Positions 1 to 7,206 of a stretch of DNA of 64,000 nt are shown here, one piece after another. The stretch spans positions 62,001-126,000 of the forward strand of contig CBDFGK010000003.1 of assembly GCA_965247075.1 (NCBI GenBank). Reading direction: 5' to 3'. Below the pieces are notes generated by a model, which was given only the letters and a program-made list of their open reading frames with translations, was not told where the DNA came from and ran no database searches. Origin of the DNA: CBDFGK01 sp965247075 (GTDB lineage: Bacteria; Pseudomonadota; Gammaproteobacteria; Pseudomonadales; Halieaceae). Positions within the stretch are counted from its first letter, which is position 1. Every line of letters starts with the position of its first letter. Both the position numbers and the translations under genes were made by a program.

Positions 1-260
1 GAGTCGTGGGTCGCCTGCTCCAGCTTACGACTGGAGAATATCCCGGTCGCATAACCGTAGAACAACAGCGCTACTAACACGGCGGGGTGATAGGGCTGTT
101 TCCCACCGCCACCATAGCGAGTTACCAGTTCACTCAAGTCGAGTTGATCCACAATATCCACTACAAAGCGTGCCAGGTGTTTCTCCGGCAACCAGTCCTG
201 CAAGGAGGGAGGTAGCAGGTACGGAGTATCTCGATTGATCGGCTGGAATTTGCCTGACAT
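1..260 (-). CDS. IS1182-like transposase, N-terminal part (runs off the window)
   Basis: The reverse strand from the ATG at 260 encodes about 86 residues beginning MSGKFQPINRDTPYLLPPSL and continuing through a DWLPEKHLARFVVD block and a YHPAVLVALLFYGYATGIFSSRKLE block. This is the standard opening of IS1182/IS5-like DDE transposases, which normally reach about 450-550 residues; the rest lies outside the window. The element end is about 72 bp upstream of the start codon. A 140-bp copy of this same 5' end occurs at 35434-35575. The family call comes from remembered motif resemblance. Whether the element is intact cannot be seen. Confidence 0.8.
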   Translation of the reverse strand, partial: MSGKFQPINRDTPYLLPPSLQDWLPEKHLARFVVDIVDQLDLSELVTRYGGGGKQPYHPAVLVALLFYGYATGIFSSRKLEQATHD

Positions 261-332
261 GGTAGCCTCGATCTCTTCTTGGTACGATGGGCTTATTCTA
301 TAGTAATACTGTCGTTAAATCCGACAGACTCC
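261..332 (-). mobile_element. Terminal region of the IS1182-like element
   Basis: Between the transposase start and the outer end near 332 lies a stem, CTGTCG-N7-CGACAG (one base more in some copies), followed by ACTCC and then CTAG. The same end, in the same orientation, recurs at about 33210-33237, 35548-35575 and 40669-40686. At 332-335 and 40686-40689 the element abuts CTAG, which suggests a preferred palindromic target. That preference is inferred from two sites only. Confidence 0.65.
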
Positions 333-893
333 TAGGCGATCATCGAATAGGGCCAGACGAATAGGTGCACTGCATTGCGAGTAATCAGCGTGCGCTACGG
401 CATTGATTATCCCCTCTCGAACGGCGGCCGGAGGCAAGGTCCAGCGGGTCGATCTGCGAACCGATCCAATCTCTATGCCTCGCATCGTGTGTTTCTCGAC
501 AAAGCTGACCGCAGCCTCAATCGCCTCGATCAACGGCATTTTTAATTCCGCATGGTCTAGAATCCTAGCCTTATTTGCACCTTCAAATCGCCCTGCTTGA
601 ATCCAGGCATCTGGAAAATGATTCAAGCGGTCCTTGCCGAACAACAGGACTCCACCAACCGTAGGCACGCTGCGGCCCTGGTGCGTAGTCACTAGTCGAA
701 GACTCTTTAGATCGCTCTTCTTGAGCTTACGGAACTCAACGAAGAACTCTGAAGCAGCTCTGAAGTTGATGACTTCAGAGTCCAATTCTGGCATAGGCTG
801 CTCATCGAAAGCTTCGCCGCGTGAGTAACGGTGGAACTCAGCAATAAGTTCAGCATCGGCTCGCCGATTCGTCGAACCAACACGAACCAACAC
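333..893 (-). pseudogene. Truncated RecG-like/AlbA_2-type ATP-binding regulator
   Basis: An open frame of about 187 residues carries VGSTNRRADAELIAEFHRYS, a TVGGVLLFGKD block, and RWTLPPAAVREGIINAVAHADY followed by LALFDDRL. These match the middle of COG2865-type proteins: the DNA-binding AlbA_2 Schlafen-like domain and then a GHKL-like ATP-binding segment with a REGIINAVAHADY motif. The reading frame runs into the IS1182-like end exactly after FDDRL and stops 18 bases later, so the C-terminal half has been removed. The N-terminal half is also missing: upstream in this frame is an early stop. It is a two-sided remnant and probably non-functional. Confidence 0.7.
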
Positions 894-966
894 GCCGGCA
901 TCTGGCCCAGCGCTGGCCAGATATCAGGGTGACTATTGGCCAAATCCTTTGTGGCCAAAACGCGAA

Positions 967-1275
967 TCATACAAATTCAGGTTGGTAACCCTCTTCTTCG
1001 ATTCTACGGAGCATATTGCCAGAAGCTCCTACCATAGCCGCCATTCCTTCTTGTGACAGCACGAAGCCTGCTTTGGGCACGATCTCTATATCCAGGTTCA
1101 ACAGGTGAGCGGGGCTGGCATCATGGCCAGCATCGATGAACGAGGGGTCGTTAACAAAGACCACTTGAGGATAGACTACTTCGACGCCGATGCCCTGCCA
1201 GTCGAGTGCGAGCAGCGCAGAAGAACCTACGCGTAGCGGCGCGCATTGCCTTTTTTCAAATTTCTTATTTGACAT
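967..1275 (-). CDS. Hypothetical protein, 102 residues
   Basis: The frame opens with MSNKKFEKRQ and runs through LRVGSSALLALDWQGIGVEV and a hydrophilic C-terminus ending EEEGYQPEFV. No family is recognised and there are no membrane segments or signal peptide. Its stop overlaps (ATGA, 967-970) an ATG that opens a short frame leading toward the RecG-like remnant at 333-893, so the two may once have formed an operon. The surroundings are all decayed genes, so this may be a survivor or itself a fragment. Confidence 0.4.
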   Translation of the reverse strand: MSNKKFEKRQCAPLRVGSSALLALDWQGIGVEVVYPQVVFVNDPSFIDAGHDASPAHLLNLDIEIVPKAGFVLSQEGMAAMVGASGNMLRRIEEEGYQPEFV

Positions 1276-1309
1276 CTGGATGTCTCCTGCCTGTTTTTTT
1301 GAGTATAGT

Positions 1310-1409
1310 CCAAGGCGCCGGCGCGACTACTGGTACAGTAGACTATCAGGGGGTGGCCACGAAGTGTTTCCAGCTCTTTGTATAACGCCAGCCGTTTTTC
1401 TAACCCCAT
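1310..1409 (-). pseudogene. N-terminal remnant resembling serine dehydrogenase proteinase (ClpP-class)
   Basis: About 33 residues, MGLEKRLALYKELETLRGHP followed by LIVYCTSSRAGA, resemble the N-terminus of SDH-type ClpP-class serine peptidases. In these proteins a basic amphipathic helix precedes a first beta strand of the form PLIVYVTSSR. The resemblance ends at about 1310, after which the frame continues meaninglessly for 27 codons. Only the first tenth of such a protein is present. The family assignment is from memory of the motif and is tentative. Confidence 0.35.
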
Positions 1410-1511
1410 ACGCCACCTCCTGATTTTATCGTTGTCTATCTATTTTCTTAAGTGTACCGCTATAGGTGGTCAGAACCAACGAAGAAAAGATGGTATGTTA
1501 GCCCAAAGCAG

Positions 1512-1551
1512 CAATGCCCCCCTTTTAGCTTTGGAGAAAAGGGGGCATTTT
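1512..1551. repeat. Hairpin AATGCCCCC-TTTT ... AAAAGGGGGCATTTT
   Basis: An inverted repeat with arms of about 14 bases around a 10-base loop ends in a T-run on the plus strand, so it could act as a terminator. It also resembles the AAAAGGGGACATTTT fragment at about 15123-15137, so it is more likely a decayed mobile hairpin unit. It sits immediately before the higB remnant and may have replaced that gene's 5' end. Confidence 0.45.
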
Positions 1552-1552
1552 G

Positions 1553-1700
1553 TTTCGTTTGGATAACGCGGTGAAACCGTCGGATATGGACTGGCCAAGT
1601 TGGCGCCTACACCCGTTGAAGGGCAAACATAAGGGCTTTTGGGCTGTATGGGTGTCGGGGAATTACCGAATTTGGTATCGGTTTGAGGCCAAAGCCCCGG
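1553..1700 (+). pseudogene. HigB/RelE-type toxin fragment
   Basis: The frame reads RLDNAVKPSDMDWPSWRLHP, LKGKHKGFWAVWVSGNYRIW and then YRFEAK. This is the core of HigB-family host-inhibition toxins (pattern WRLHPLKG-GFWSVWVNGNWRITFRFE). The first 30-40 residues are replaced by the hairpin at 1512-1551. After RFE the typical acidic C-terminal tail (DVDYEDYH-like) is lost. No HigA antitoxin follows. It is a broken toxin gene, presumably inactive. Confidence 0.7.
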
Positions 1701-1772
1701 CTTTGCCGGGGGATACTTACTTAGGTAGTTTAGCGTTAATTCAATCACATCGATTAAAAGGAGGAAATTTAC

Positions 1773-2288
1773 TTGAACAAAAGAGTAGCAGTTGTTCTCT
1801 TGATTGGCCTATGTAGCAGATTGTTTGCTGCCGATGTTATCGAAAAAGTAAACGATCGATGCCCTAGTGGTTATCAGAACGGGCCAGGCCAGTATTGCTA
1901 TAGCGGCAACAGAAGCGCTGAGTCTTCCCGAACGATAGAAAAGGTGGGCGGAGAGTGTCCCAGTGGTTATTGGAACGGGCCTGGCCAGTATTGCTATAGC
2001 GGTAACAGAAGCACCGAGTCTTCCCGAACGATAGAAAAGGTGGGCGGAGAGTGTCCCAGTGGGTATCGGAACGGGCCAGGCCAATATTGCTATAGCGGCA
2101 ACAGAAGCACTGAGTCTTCCCGAACGATAGAAAAGGTGGGCGGAGAGTGTCCCAGTGGTTATCGGAACGGGCCTGGTCAATATTGCTACAGTAGAAGCTC
2201 ATCGACAGGCGATGTAATCAATAAGGTGAATGATAAATGCCCGAGTGGATATAGAAATGGGCCAGGCAAGTACTGCTATGGGTCTTGA
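1773..2288 (+). CDS. Secreted cysteine-paired tandem-repeat protein
   Basis: The start is TTG at 1773, fixed by a strong AGGAGG at 1759-1764 with 8-base spacing. Residues 1-20 form a signal peptide (basic MNKR, hydrophobic AVVLLIGLCSRLF, then AADV). The mature part is five copies of a unit built on CPSGYxNGPGxYCY. The inner copies are near-identical 96-bp (32-residue) units linked by SGNRSTESSRTIEKVGGE. Each unit has two cysteines 12 residues apart, suggesting one disulfide per unit in the periplasm or outside the cell. No known enzyme family is recognised. The near-identity of the inner repeats implies recent expansion. The function is unknown; wall or surface binding is possible. Confidence 0.75.
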   Translation: MNKRVAVVLLIGLCSRLFAADVIEKVNDRCPSGYQNGPGQYCYSGNRSAESSRTIEKVGGECPSGYWNGPGQYCYSGNRSTESSRTIEKVGGECPSGYRNGPGQYCYSGNRSTESSRTIEKVGGECPSGYRNGPGQYCYSRSSSTGDVINKVNDKCPSGYRNGPGKYCYGS

Positions 2289-2293
2289 AATAG

Positions 2294-2452
2294 CAGCTTC
2301 GCGCACGAAGCATCTATTGTGATGACGAAAATAACCAAGCATTTAGCGAGGCGATTGGTAGAAATGACCTTCAAGTCATTACATTTTCTGAAATGGTAGC
2401 AGAGATTGACGCAGGACTGGGGACAATGCTTGCCGCGAGCGAAGTTGGCTGA
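2294..2452 (+). pseudogene. Unidentified C-terminal protein fragment
   Basis: A frame with no start codon, bounded upstream by a TAG at 2291, encodes 52 residues including SIYCDDENNQAFSEAIGRND and then VITFSEMVAEIDAGLGTMLAASEVG before TGA. The composition is protein-like (acidic, amphipathic), whereas the other frames contain several stops. It looks like the tail of a lost gene. The family is not recognised. The next 200 bases, to 2660, hold one weak frame (2453-2638) with no recognisable content. Confidence 0.35.
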
Positions 2453-2660
2453 ATGCTTCAGATATTTCGGGCGGAGGGTATCAAAATCTTTGCGAAGTAT
2501 AGGTACCGTCTTCCTCCACAACCGGTAATTGCGTCTGTTGACCCTGTCACCGGTCTGTGGATTAACGGACACAGTACTTATAATGGGGAAAACGACCGGA
2601 TTCCCTTAGGGGATGCAAGCACTCTCGACTGTGATTGAATGCTAAAAAGGAATTGCAAGA

Positions 2661-3263
2661 GTGAACAAGACATCGCCTCCCGTTTTAACGATTGGACATT
2701 CCAATCATCCCATGAAGACCTTCGTAGCCTTGCTGTGCCAGCAGGCTATTGCGCAGGTGGTGGATGTGCGTTCAAGTCCATTTAGTCGCTTTAACCCACA
2801 GTTCAACCGGGATCTTTTAGGGCCTGCGCTGGAGCAGTATCAAATAAAATACTTGTTTCTCGGACACATGCTCGGCGGGCGTTCTACGAATCCTTCGTAT
2901 TATGTAGATGGACGGGTGCAATATGCCAGGGTAGCGAAAACAACTCTCTTTAATGAGGGTATCAAGCGCGTCATCCAAGAAGCAGAAGATGCACGTATAG
3001 CCATTATGTGTGCGGAAAAAGAGCCGCTACATTGTCATCGTACCCTGCTGGTAGCGCGTGTCTTAGATGAGCAAGGCATGAAAGTGGAACACATTCTTGC
3101 TGATGGGCAGACGGAATCTCATCATGAGGCGATGAATAGACTCTTGGATGCCACATATCAGAAGCGCGAGGATTTATTTATGTCCCGAGAGGAACTGATC
3201 GCGGAAGCGATCAAGCAGCAGGAAAAACAAGTCGCCCATCAGATAGGGGAGGAGACGCCATGA
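2661..3263 (+). CDS. DUF488 family protein (first of pair)
   Basis: The start is GTG at 2661 with AAGGAATTG upstream. The 200-residue product has the DUF488 signatures: TIGHSNHP near residue 10, VVDVRSSPFSRFNPQFNRD at 33-51, and the C-terminal CAEKEPLHCHR at 117-127. The last resembles a Cys/His site of rhodanese-like geometry conserved in the family. Biochemistry for the family is sparse; it is often found in genomic islands. It overlaps the next DUF488 gene by ATGA, so the two are co-translated. The C-terminal 50 residues are charged and helical. Confidence 0.8.
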   Translation: MNKTSPPVLTIGHSNHPMKTFVALLCQQAIAQVVDVRSSPFSRFNPQFNRDLLGPALEQYQIKYLFLGHMLGGRSTNPSYYVDGRVQYARVAKTTLFNEGIKRVIQEAEDARIAIMCAEKEPLHCHRTLLVARVLDEQGMKVEHILADGQTESHHEAMNRLLDATYQKREDLFMSREELIAEAIKQQEKQVAHQIGEETP

Positions 3264-3697
3264 TGATCTTCACCGTCGGATTTACTAAAAAACCTGCTCA
3301 TAAATTTTTTGATCTACTCGGTAAGTCGAATGCCAAGCGAGTTGTGGATGTAAGGCTCAACAATGTATCTCAGCTTGCGGGCTTCGCAAAGAAGAATGAT
3401 CTTGCTTACTTCCTACAAGAAATTTGCGGCATGGAATACATCCATGCTCCCGACTTGGCACCAACACAGGAAATGCTGGACGACTATAAGAAAAATCACA
3501 AGGACTGGAATACTTACGAGGAACAGTTTCTAAAACTCATGCAACAACGACACATTGAGGAGACTATTCCCAAAGAAATATTGACAGATTCTTGCCTGCT
3601 ATGTAGCGAGCACAAACCTCATCATTGCCACCGTCGGCTTATCGCTGAATATCTCCAACAACACTGGGGCGATATCGACGTCACTCATTTGGAATAG
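3260..3697 (+). CDS. DUF488 family protein (second of pair)
   Basis: This 145-residue protein begins MMIFTVGFTKKPAHKFFDLL and carries RVVDVRLNN at 27-35 and CSEHKPHHCHRRL at 115-127. These are the same two DUF488 blocks as in its neighbour but in a shorter, clearly diverged paralogue. The ATGA overlap with the upstream gene indicates a two-gene operon whose products may form a heteromer. No enzymatic role is proven for the family; a nucleic-acid or defence role would be inference from the island context. Confidence 0.8.
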   Translation: MMIFTVGFTKKPAHKFFDLLGKSNAKRVVDVRLNNVSQLAGFAKKNDLAYFLQEICGMEYIHAPDLAPTQEMLDDYKKNHKDWNTYEEQFLKLMQQRHIEETIPKEILTDSCLLCSEHKPHHCHRRLIAEYLQQHWGDIDVTHLE

Positions 3698-3805
3698 CGG
3701 ATTCCATCCCGTTCAGGGAAGCTTCTCTATCTCTTGCGTATCATCCTCTGTTGCAGGTGCAGGAATAGCCTCCAGTCGTCGGGTCTCTATGTCTGGATCA
3801 TACAG

Positions 3806-3893
3806 GGGGTCAGAGTAAAACCGTCATTTATGGCCATTTCGAGATTTGGGGTTCGAGTAAAATGGCCATAAATGACGGTTTTACTCTGACCCC
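3806..3893. repeat. 88-bp mobile hairpin element, copy 1 (perfect arms)
   Basis: Perfect 34-base inverted arms (3806-3839 and 3860-3893), starting GGGGTCAGAGTAAAACCGTC, flank a 20-base spacer CGAGATTTGGGGTTCGAGTA. The spacer itself echoes the arm start (GGGGTTCGAGTAAAAT against GGGGTCAGAGTAAAAC). Near-identical copies lie at 9221-9308 and 58754-58841, a 76-bp variant at 33078-33153, and half copies at about 11161-11203 and 63225-63252. Confidence 0.9.
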
Positions 3894-3907
3894 AAAAATG
3901 CAATGAG

Positions 3908-3934
3908 AACCGGACAGTTTATGTGTTACTAACA
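3908..3934. mobile_element. Remnant end of an IS1202-group element
   Basis: The sequence CCGGACAGTTTATGTGTTAC followed by TAACA matches the terminal repeats of the complete element at 33375-34738, whose ends carry CCGGACAG, ATGTGTT and CTAACA in the same order. It is only an end, with no transposase nearby, so it marks a former insertion or a deletion junction. Confidence 0.6.
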
Positions 3935-3968
3935 CCACACTAATATAACGTCGACAGCCGTGGATAAT

Positions 3969-4008
3969 AGGTTTATAATTTGTAAATAAATATAAATTAT
4001 ATAAACCT
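3969..4008. promoter_or_regulatory. Candidate operator upstream of the XRE-ImmA gene
   Basis: An AT-rich interrupted palindrome (AGGTTTATAATTT ... AAATTATATAAACCT) lies 26-65 bases before the start codon, over the likely promoter region. XRE regulators of this kind usually repress their own operon through such a site. The function is inferred from position and symmetry. Confidence 0.45.
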
Positions 4009-4033
4009 CAAGGATAGCTGTAAGGAGGCTCCT

Positions 4034-5107
4034 ATGTTTGCAGAACGATTAGTACGTGCCCGGAAAGCTGCGGGTTTGTCTATGAGTGCACTTGCTGAGC
4101 AGGTAGGTGTATCAGCTAATGCTATTAAAAAATACGAGCACGGCAACAACATGCCTTCCTCTTCCAACTTATTGAAGTTAGCTAAAGCCCTGGATGTCCG
4201 TTCTGAGTATTTCTTTCGCCCCATGAATGTTGAGCTGCAGGGTGTTGAATATCGCAAACGAAAAAACACTCCCAAGAAAATCCTTGATCAAATTACAGGT
4301 GATGTAATGGATCAAGCTGAGCGATGGGCGGAGTTGCTAGATCTGTATCCTGATCCAGTGAAGCCGGTACCGGATTTCACTTTACCTGAGAGTCTACCAA
4401 ATCAAATTGCTTCTTTTGACGATATTGAGAATATTGCTAATAAAATGCGGGCAGAGTGGGCGCTGGGTTTAAACCCTATACACGATATGATTGATACCCT
4501 CGAGTCTCAAGGTGTAATGATTATTAGTACAAATGTTGAGGCTAACAAAAAATTTGATGGGCTTGCTGGCAATATTGATGTGACACCGGTTGTGGTTGTC
4601 TCCGCACATCAGCCCGGTGATCGTCAGCGGTTTACATTGGCGCACGAGTTAGGTCATTTAGTTTTACATGATCGGTTAGCTGATGGTTTGGATGAAGAAA
4701 AAGCATGTAATCATTTTGCGGGAGGATTTTTATTACCTAAGCAAGCTCTGCTTCAGCATTTAGGGGAGCGTCGCAGCGCGATTGAGCCTCGAGAGCTTTT
4801 CATGTTGAAGCATGAATTCGGTATTAGCATGATGGCCATTTTATATCGTGCGGGTCAGTGCAAAATTATTTCTGGAAGCTTACAGAAACAGTACAACATG
4901 CGTTTCAACAAAAGTGGATGGCGAACATGTGAACCCGGAGAGGCTTATCCAAACGAAGATACATATTTGTTTAAGCAGTTGGTATATCGGGCGTTAGGTG
5001 AGGATTATATTGGCGAGTCAAAAGCGGCAGAGCTAATCGGCATGTCTATTTCCAGCTTTCACAAGGAACGGAAGTTAGGGGTAAGTGGTGCAGCTACTAA
5101 TCAGTGA
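4034..5107 (+). CDS. XRE-family regulator fused to ImmA/IrrE metallopeptidase
   Basis: Residues 1-60 form a Cro/CI-type helix-turn-helix (RLVRARKAAGLSMSALAEQV and VSANAIKKYEHG). Residues 130-260 form an ImmA/IrrE-like domain with the zinc motif HELGH at 204-208 and a downstream helix EKACNHFAGGFLLP. The C-terminal 80 residues are variable. A good AAGGAGG (4022-4028) sets the start. In the family such proteins act as antitoxins or stress regulators that cleave a partner repressor or bind a toxin. The downstream PIN gene overlaps its 3' end by 23 bases, so the pair reads as a COG2856/PIN toxin-antitoxin module of 357 and 166 residues. Confidence 0.88.
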   Translation: MFAERLVRARKAAGLSMSALAEQVGVSANAIKKYEHGNNMPSSSNLLKLAKALDVRSEYFFRPMNVELQGVEYRKRKNTPKKILDQITGDVMDQAERWAELLDLYPDPVKPVPDFTLPESLPNQIASFDDIENIANKMRAEWALGLNPIHDMIDTLESQGVMIISTNVEANKKFDGLAGNIDVTPVVVVSAHQPGDRQRFTLAHELGHLVLHDRLADGLDEEKACNHFAGGFLLPKQALLQHLGERRSAIEPRELFMLKHEFGISMMAILYRAGQCKIISGSLQKQYNMRFNKSGWRTCEPGEAYPNEDTYLFKQLVYRALGEDYIGESKAAELIGMSISSFHKERKLGVSGAATNQ

Positions 5108-5585
5108 TGCAAACATCCTTATTGATATGGAGGAGGGGCAGCTAATCGAGCAGATGTTTCAGTTGCCCTACCAGTTTTCTACCCCTGATATTATTTATTT
5201 TGAAGAGCTAGAAGATGATCATGGTCGTCTTCCAGGGCTTGGGTTGAATATATGTGAGCTAGAAAGCGAAACAATGACTTATGCGGCCGACCTTATGCCT
5301 CGGTATAAGAGAACAAGTCGAAATGACTGCCTGGCACTTGCACTAGCCTCGCAGGAAAGGTGCCCATTACTTACTGGTGACAAAGCCCTTCGGCAGGCGG
5401 CTAGTGATGAAGGGGTAATTGTGATAGGAACTCTATGGATAGTTGAGCAGCTTATTCGTCAGGGGTTGATTTCAATTGCTGAGGCGAGAGGCGCATATAA
5501 AAAAATGGAGTCGTCAGGGCGAAGGCTTCCTTGGTCGAGAGCCGAAACCGCTTTAAAAGAACTGGAAGTGTCTCTCGGAAGCTAA
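5085..5585 (+). CDS. PIN-domain ribonuclease (putative toxin)
   Basis: The start is GTG at 5085, inside the end of the XRE-ImmA gene. The PIN fold acidic residues are present: D8 in LLISDANILID, E40/E41 in IYFEELEDD, D81 in SRNDCLALALA, and D99 in LLTGDKALR. The protein has 166 residues with a short basic C-terminal helix (SRAETALKELEVS). PIN proteins of this type cleave RNA using Mg2+. The partner upstream is the likely antitoxin. The order antitoxin then toxin and the overlap fit translational coupling. All catalytic acids are present, so the toxin may be active. Confidence 0.85.
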   Translation: MVQLLISDANILIDMEEGQLIEQMFQLPYQFSTPDIIYFEELEDDHGRLPGLGLNICELESETMTYAADLMPRYKRTSRNDCLALALASQERCPLLTGDKALRQAASDEGVIVIGTLWIVEQLIRQGLISIAEARGAYKKMESSGRRLPWSRAETALKELEVSLGS

Positions 5586-5793
5586 TTAGTGCCCATCCAT
5601 AAACGACTGTTTTTTTGAAAAACACCCTGTTCTAACCGTGAGTGTCCCAGGCCACAACTCTCCGGGCTTATGAGCGGCCATAAATCGACCGGTACAGTCA
5701 CATTAGGGCCCCTTACCCTGGATTTATGCCACAGATTACCGCTGCACAACCCAAAAGCGTACAGATATTTGGCTCTCAGGGCCAACCATTGTG

Positions 5794-7134
5794 CTAGCTG
5801 GAGTCGAGCCGTGCCAAACGCATCAGATTATAGCTGAGAACCGAGGACCAAACATAAGCCTTGAACCCATCCAACCCCTTCCAAGTGGCCTTCGTTGCAC
5901 CAAAAGCCCTTTTTAATTCCGAAATATTTCCTTCTACGCCTGCCCTGAAATGACGTAATCGATCAAAGGTTTTTGATTGCACGCCCATTGCCCGAAGCGA
6001 TAGGCCAACCGGCTTATGGAAGACGACTCGCTTCACTCCGAGGCCTCTGCCTTCTGTCACATTTGCTTGGCTGGCATAGCCGCCATCAGCGACTACCGAA
6101 CCGGGAAGACGACCCAGTTTTGACTGGTGGAAATCGAGTACTGGAATGAACAGGTCCGTATCCGATGGATTCCCTTTTTCAATGGAGAGGTAGGTGATGA
6201 ATCCACTTTCCTCACTGCTTATATTAATCTTATGGCCATACTGAACGTCTCGAAATCCTTTAACGATAATGTCAGTGTGCGACTCGAATAAACTGACAAT
6301 TTTTTCTGATGAGTGAACGCTCTCTTTTCGAATGACACGGCGCTCTGTTTGATGGATGACTTTGAGTGTTAAATCCCGATACCGCTCCACTTGATCGAGC
6401 CATTTTTTCTTTTGGTCAGAGTCAGGGGCGCCCGCCTTGATTTTCTCCAGGCTTCTATCGACTTGTCTAAGTACAACTCGGACACATTTCAATAATTTTG
6501 GATAAAGCGCTTCTTTTCCAGTATTTTTTGCGTTAAAAATCTGGAATGCCAGTGATTTTGATAACTTCCTCTGATCTGTAAATCGATTTTTTACTCCCGT
6601 TACATTTTTACTTTTCGCCAACAATCGGCTTAGCACCCGAACGCCATCATTCAATAGTTGGCTGTCACTGGGCGGCGCAATATTACTGGCAACAACCGTA
6701 CTATCGATGCGTAATTTATCCATCGACAAAATACCTTCTTTCAGCCAGTTGTCCGATAGGATCTCATGCACCTTTTCCAAGGTCTCCGGTTTGATACTTC
6801 GTATCGTTGACTGCAATCCTGACCGACTGGGTGTCAAATGATTCGGCAGTCTTGCGAACGTTCGGTAGGTCATCGAATCTGACAAATGGAACGCCAGTTG
6901 CTCGTAGCTGATACGCAATTGTTGTTTCAATAACAGGCATCGAAAAATACTTTCAACACTGAAGCCTATTCGTCCCACCTTTGTTGCCGATTGGCTCACC
7001 AAATCATTGGCGATCAAGGCCAGTATTTCCGGGTGCTTATCCAGGAGGTTTGACAGTGATCTGAGTCGGGTTCCAAATTCGTGTTCTGAGTAGTTTTCAA
7101 ATATACTTGCCTGAGCTACGCGGGTTTCTCGCAT
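5794..7134 (-). CDS. ISNCY-family transposase
   Basis: The natural start is probably the ATG at 7134 (MRETRVAQASIFENYSEHEF), which gives 446 residues. The same frame is open to 7200, but the extra 22 residues lie at the junction with the ISL3 element. Conserved blocks are the N-terminal RCLLLKQQLRISYEQLAFHL, the DDE catalytic core beginning KLRIDSTVVASN, YGHKINISSEESGF, VVADGGYAS, and the final ISELKRAFGATKATWKGLDG. The frame is intact. Its promoter side is cut by the neighbouring ISL3 insertion, so expression is doubtful. The 3' flank 5586-5793 is element sequence with no gene. Confidence 0.85.
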   Translation of the reverse strand: MRETRVAQASIFENYSEHEFGTRLRSLSNLLDKHPEILALIANDLVSQSATKVGRIGFSVESIFRCLLLKQQLRISYEQLAFHLSDSMTYRTFARLPNHLTPSRSGLQSTIRSIKPETLEKVHEILSDNWLKEGILSMDKLRIDSTVVASNIAPPSDSQLLNDGVRVLSRLLAKSKNVTGVKNRFTDQRKLSKSLAFQIFNAKNTGKEALYPKLLKCVRVVLRQVDRSLEKIKAGAPDSDQKKKWLDQVERYRDLTLKVIHQTERRVIRKESVHSSEKIVSLFESHTDIIVKGFRDVQYGHKINISSEESGFITYLSIEKGNPSDTDLFIPVLDFHQSKLGRLPGSVVADGGYASQANVTEGRGLGVKRVVFHKPVGLSLRAMGVQSKTFDRLRHFRAGVEGNISELKRAFGATKATWKGLDGFKAYVWSSVLSYNLMRLARLDSS

Positions 7135-7206
7135 GCTGAATCCTCTTGGTTGTTTTGTTTTTGTTCGCACCTTTAGCTTAACAAATTGGGCCTTCCCCAA
7201 TCGTAG

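Noticed and set aside
1773..2288. Possible CRISPR array (regular 96-bp repeats)
   Set aside because: The repeats are contiguous coding units in frame with no unique spacers, and no cas genes are in the window.
7134..7200. Longer start for the ISNCY transposase at 7200
   Set aside because: The added 22 codons run up to the ISL3 junction, and family members begin at MRETRVAQ, so the ATG at 7134 is preferred.
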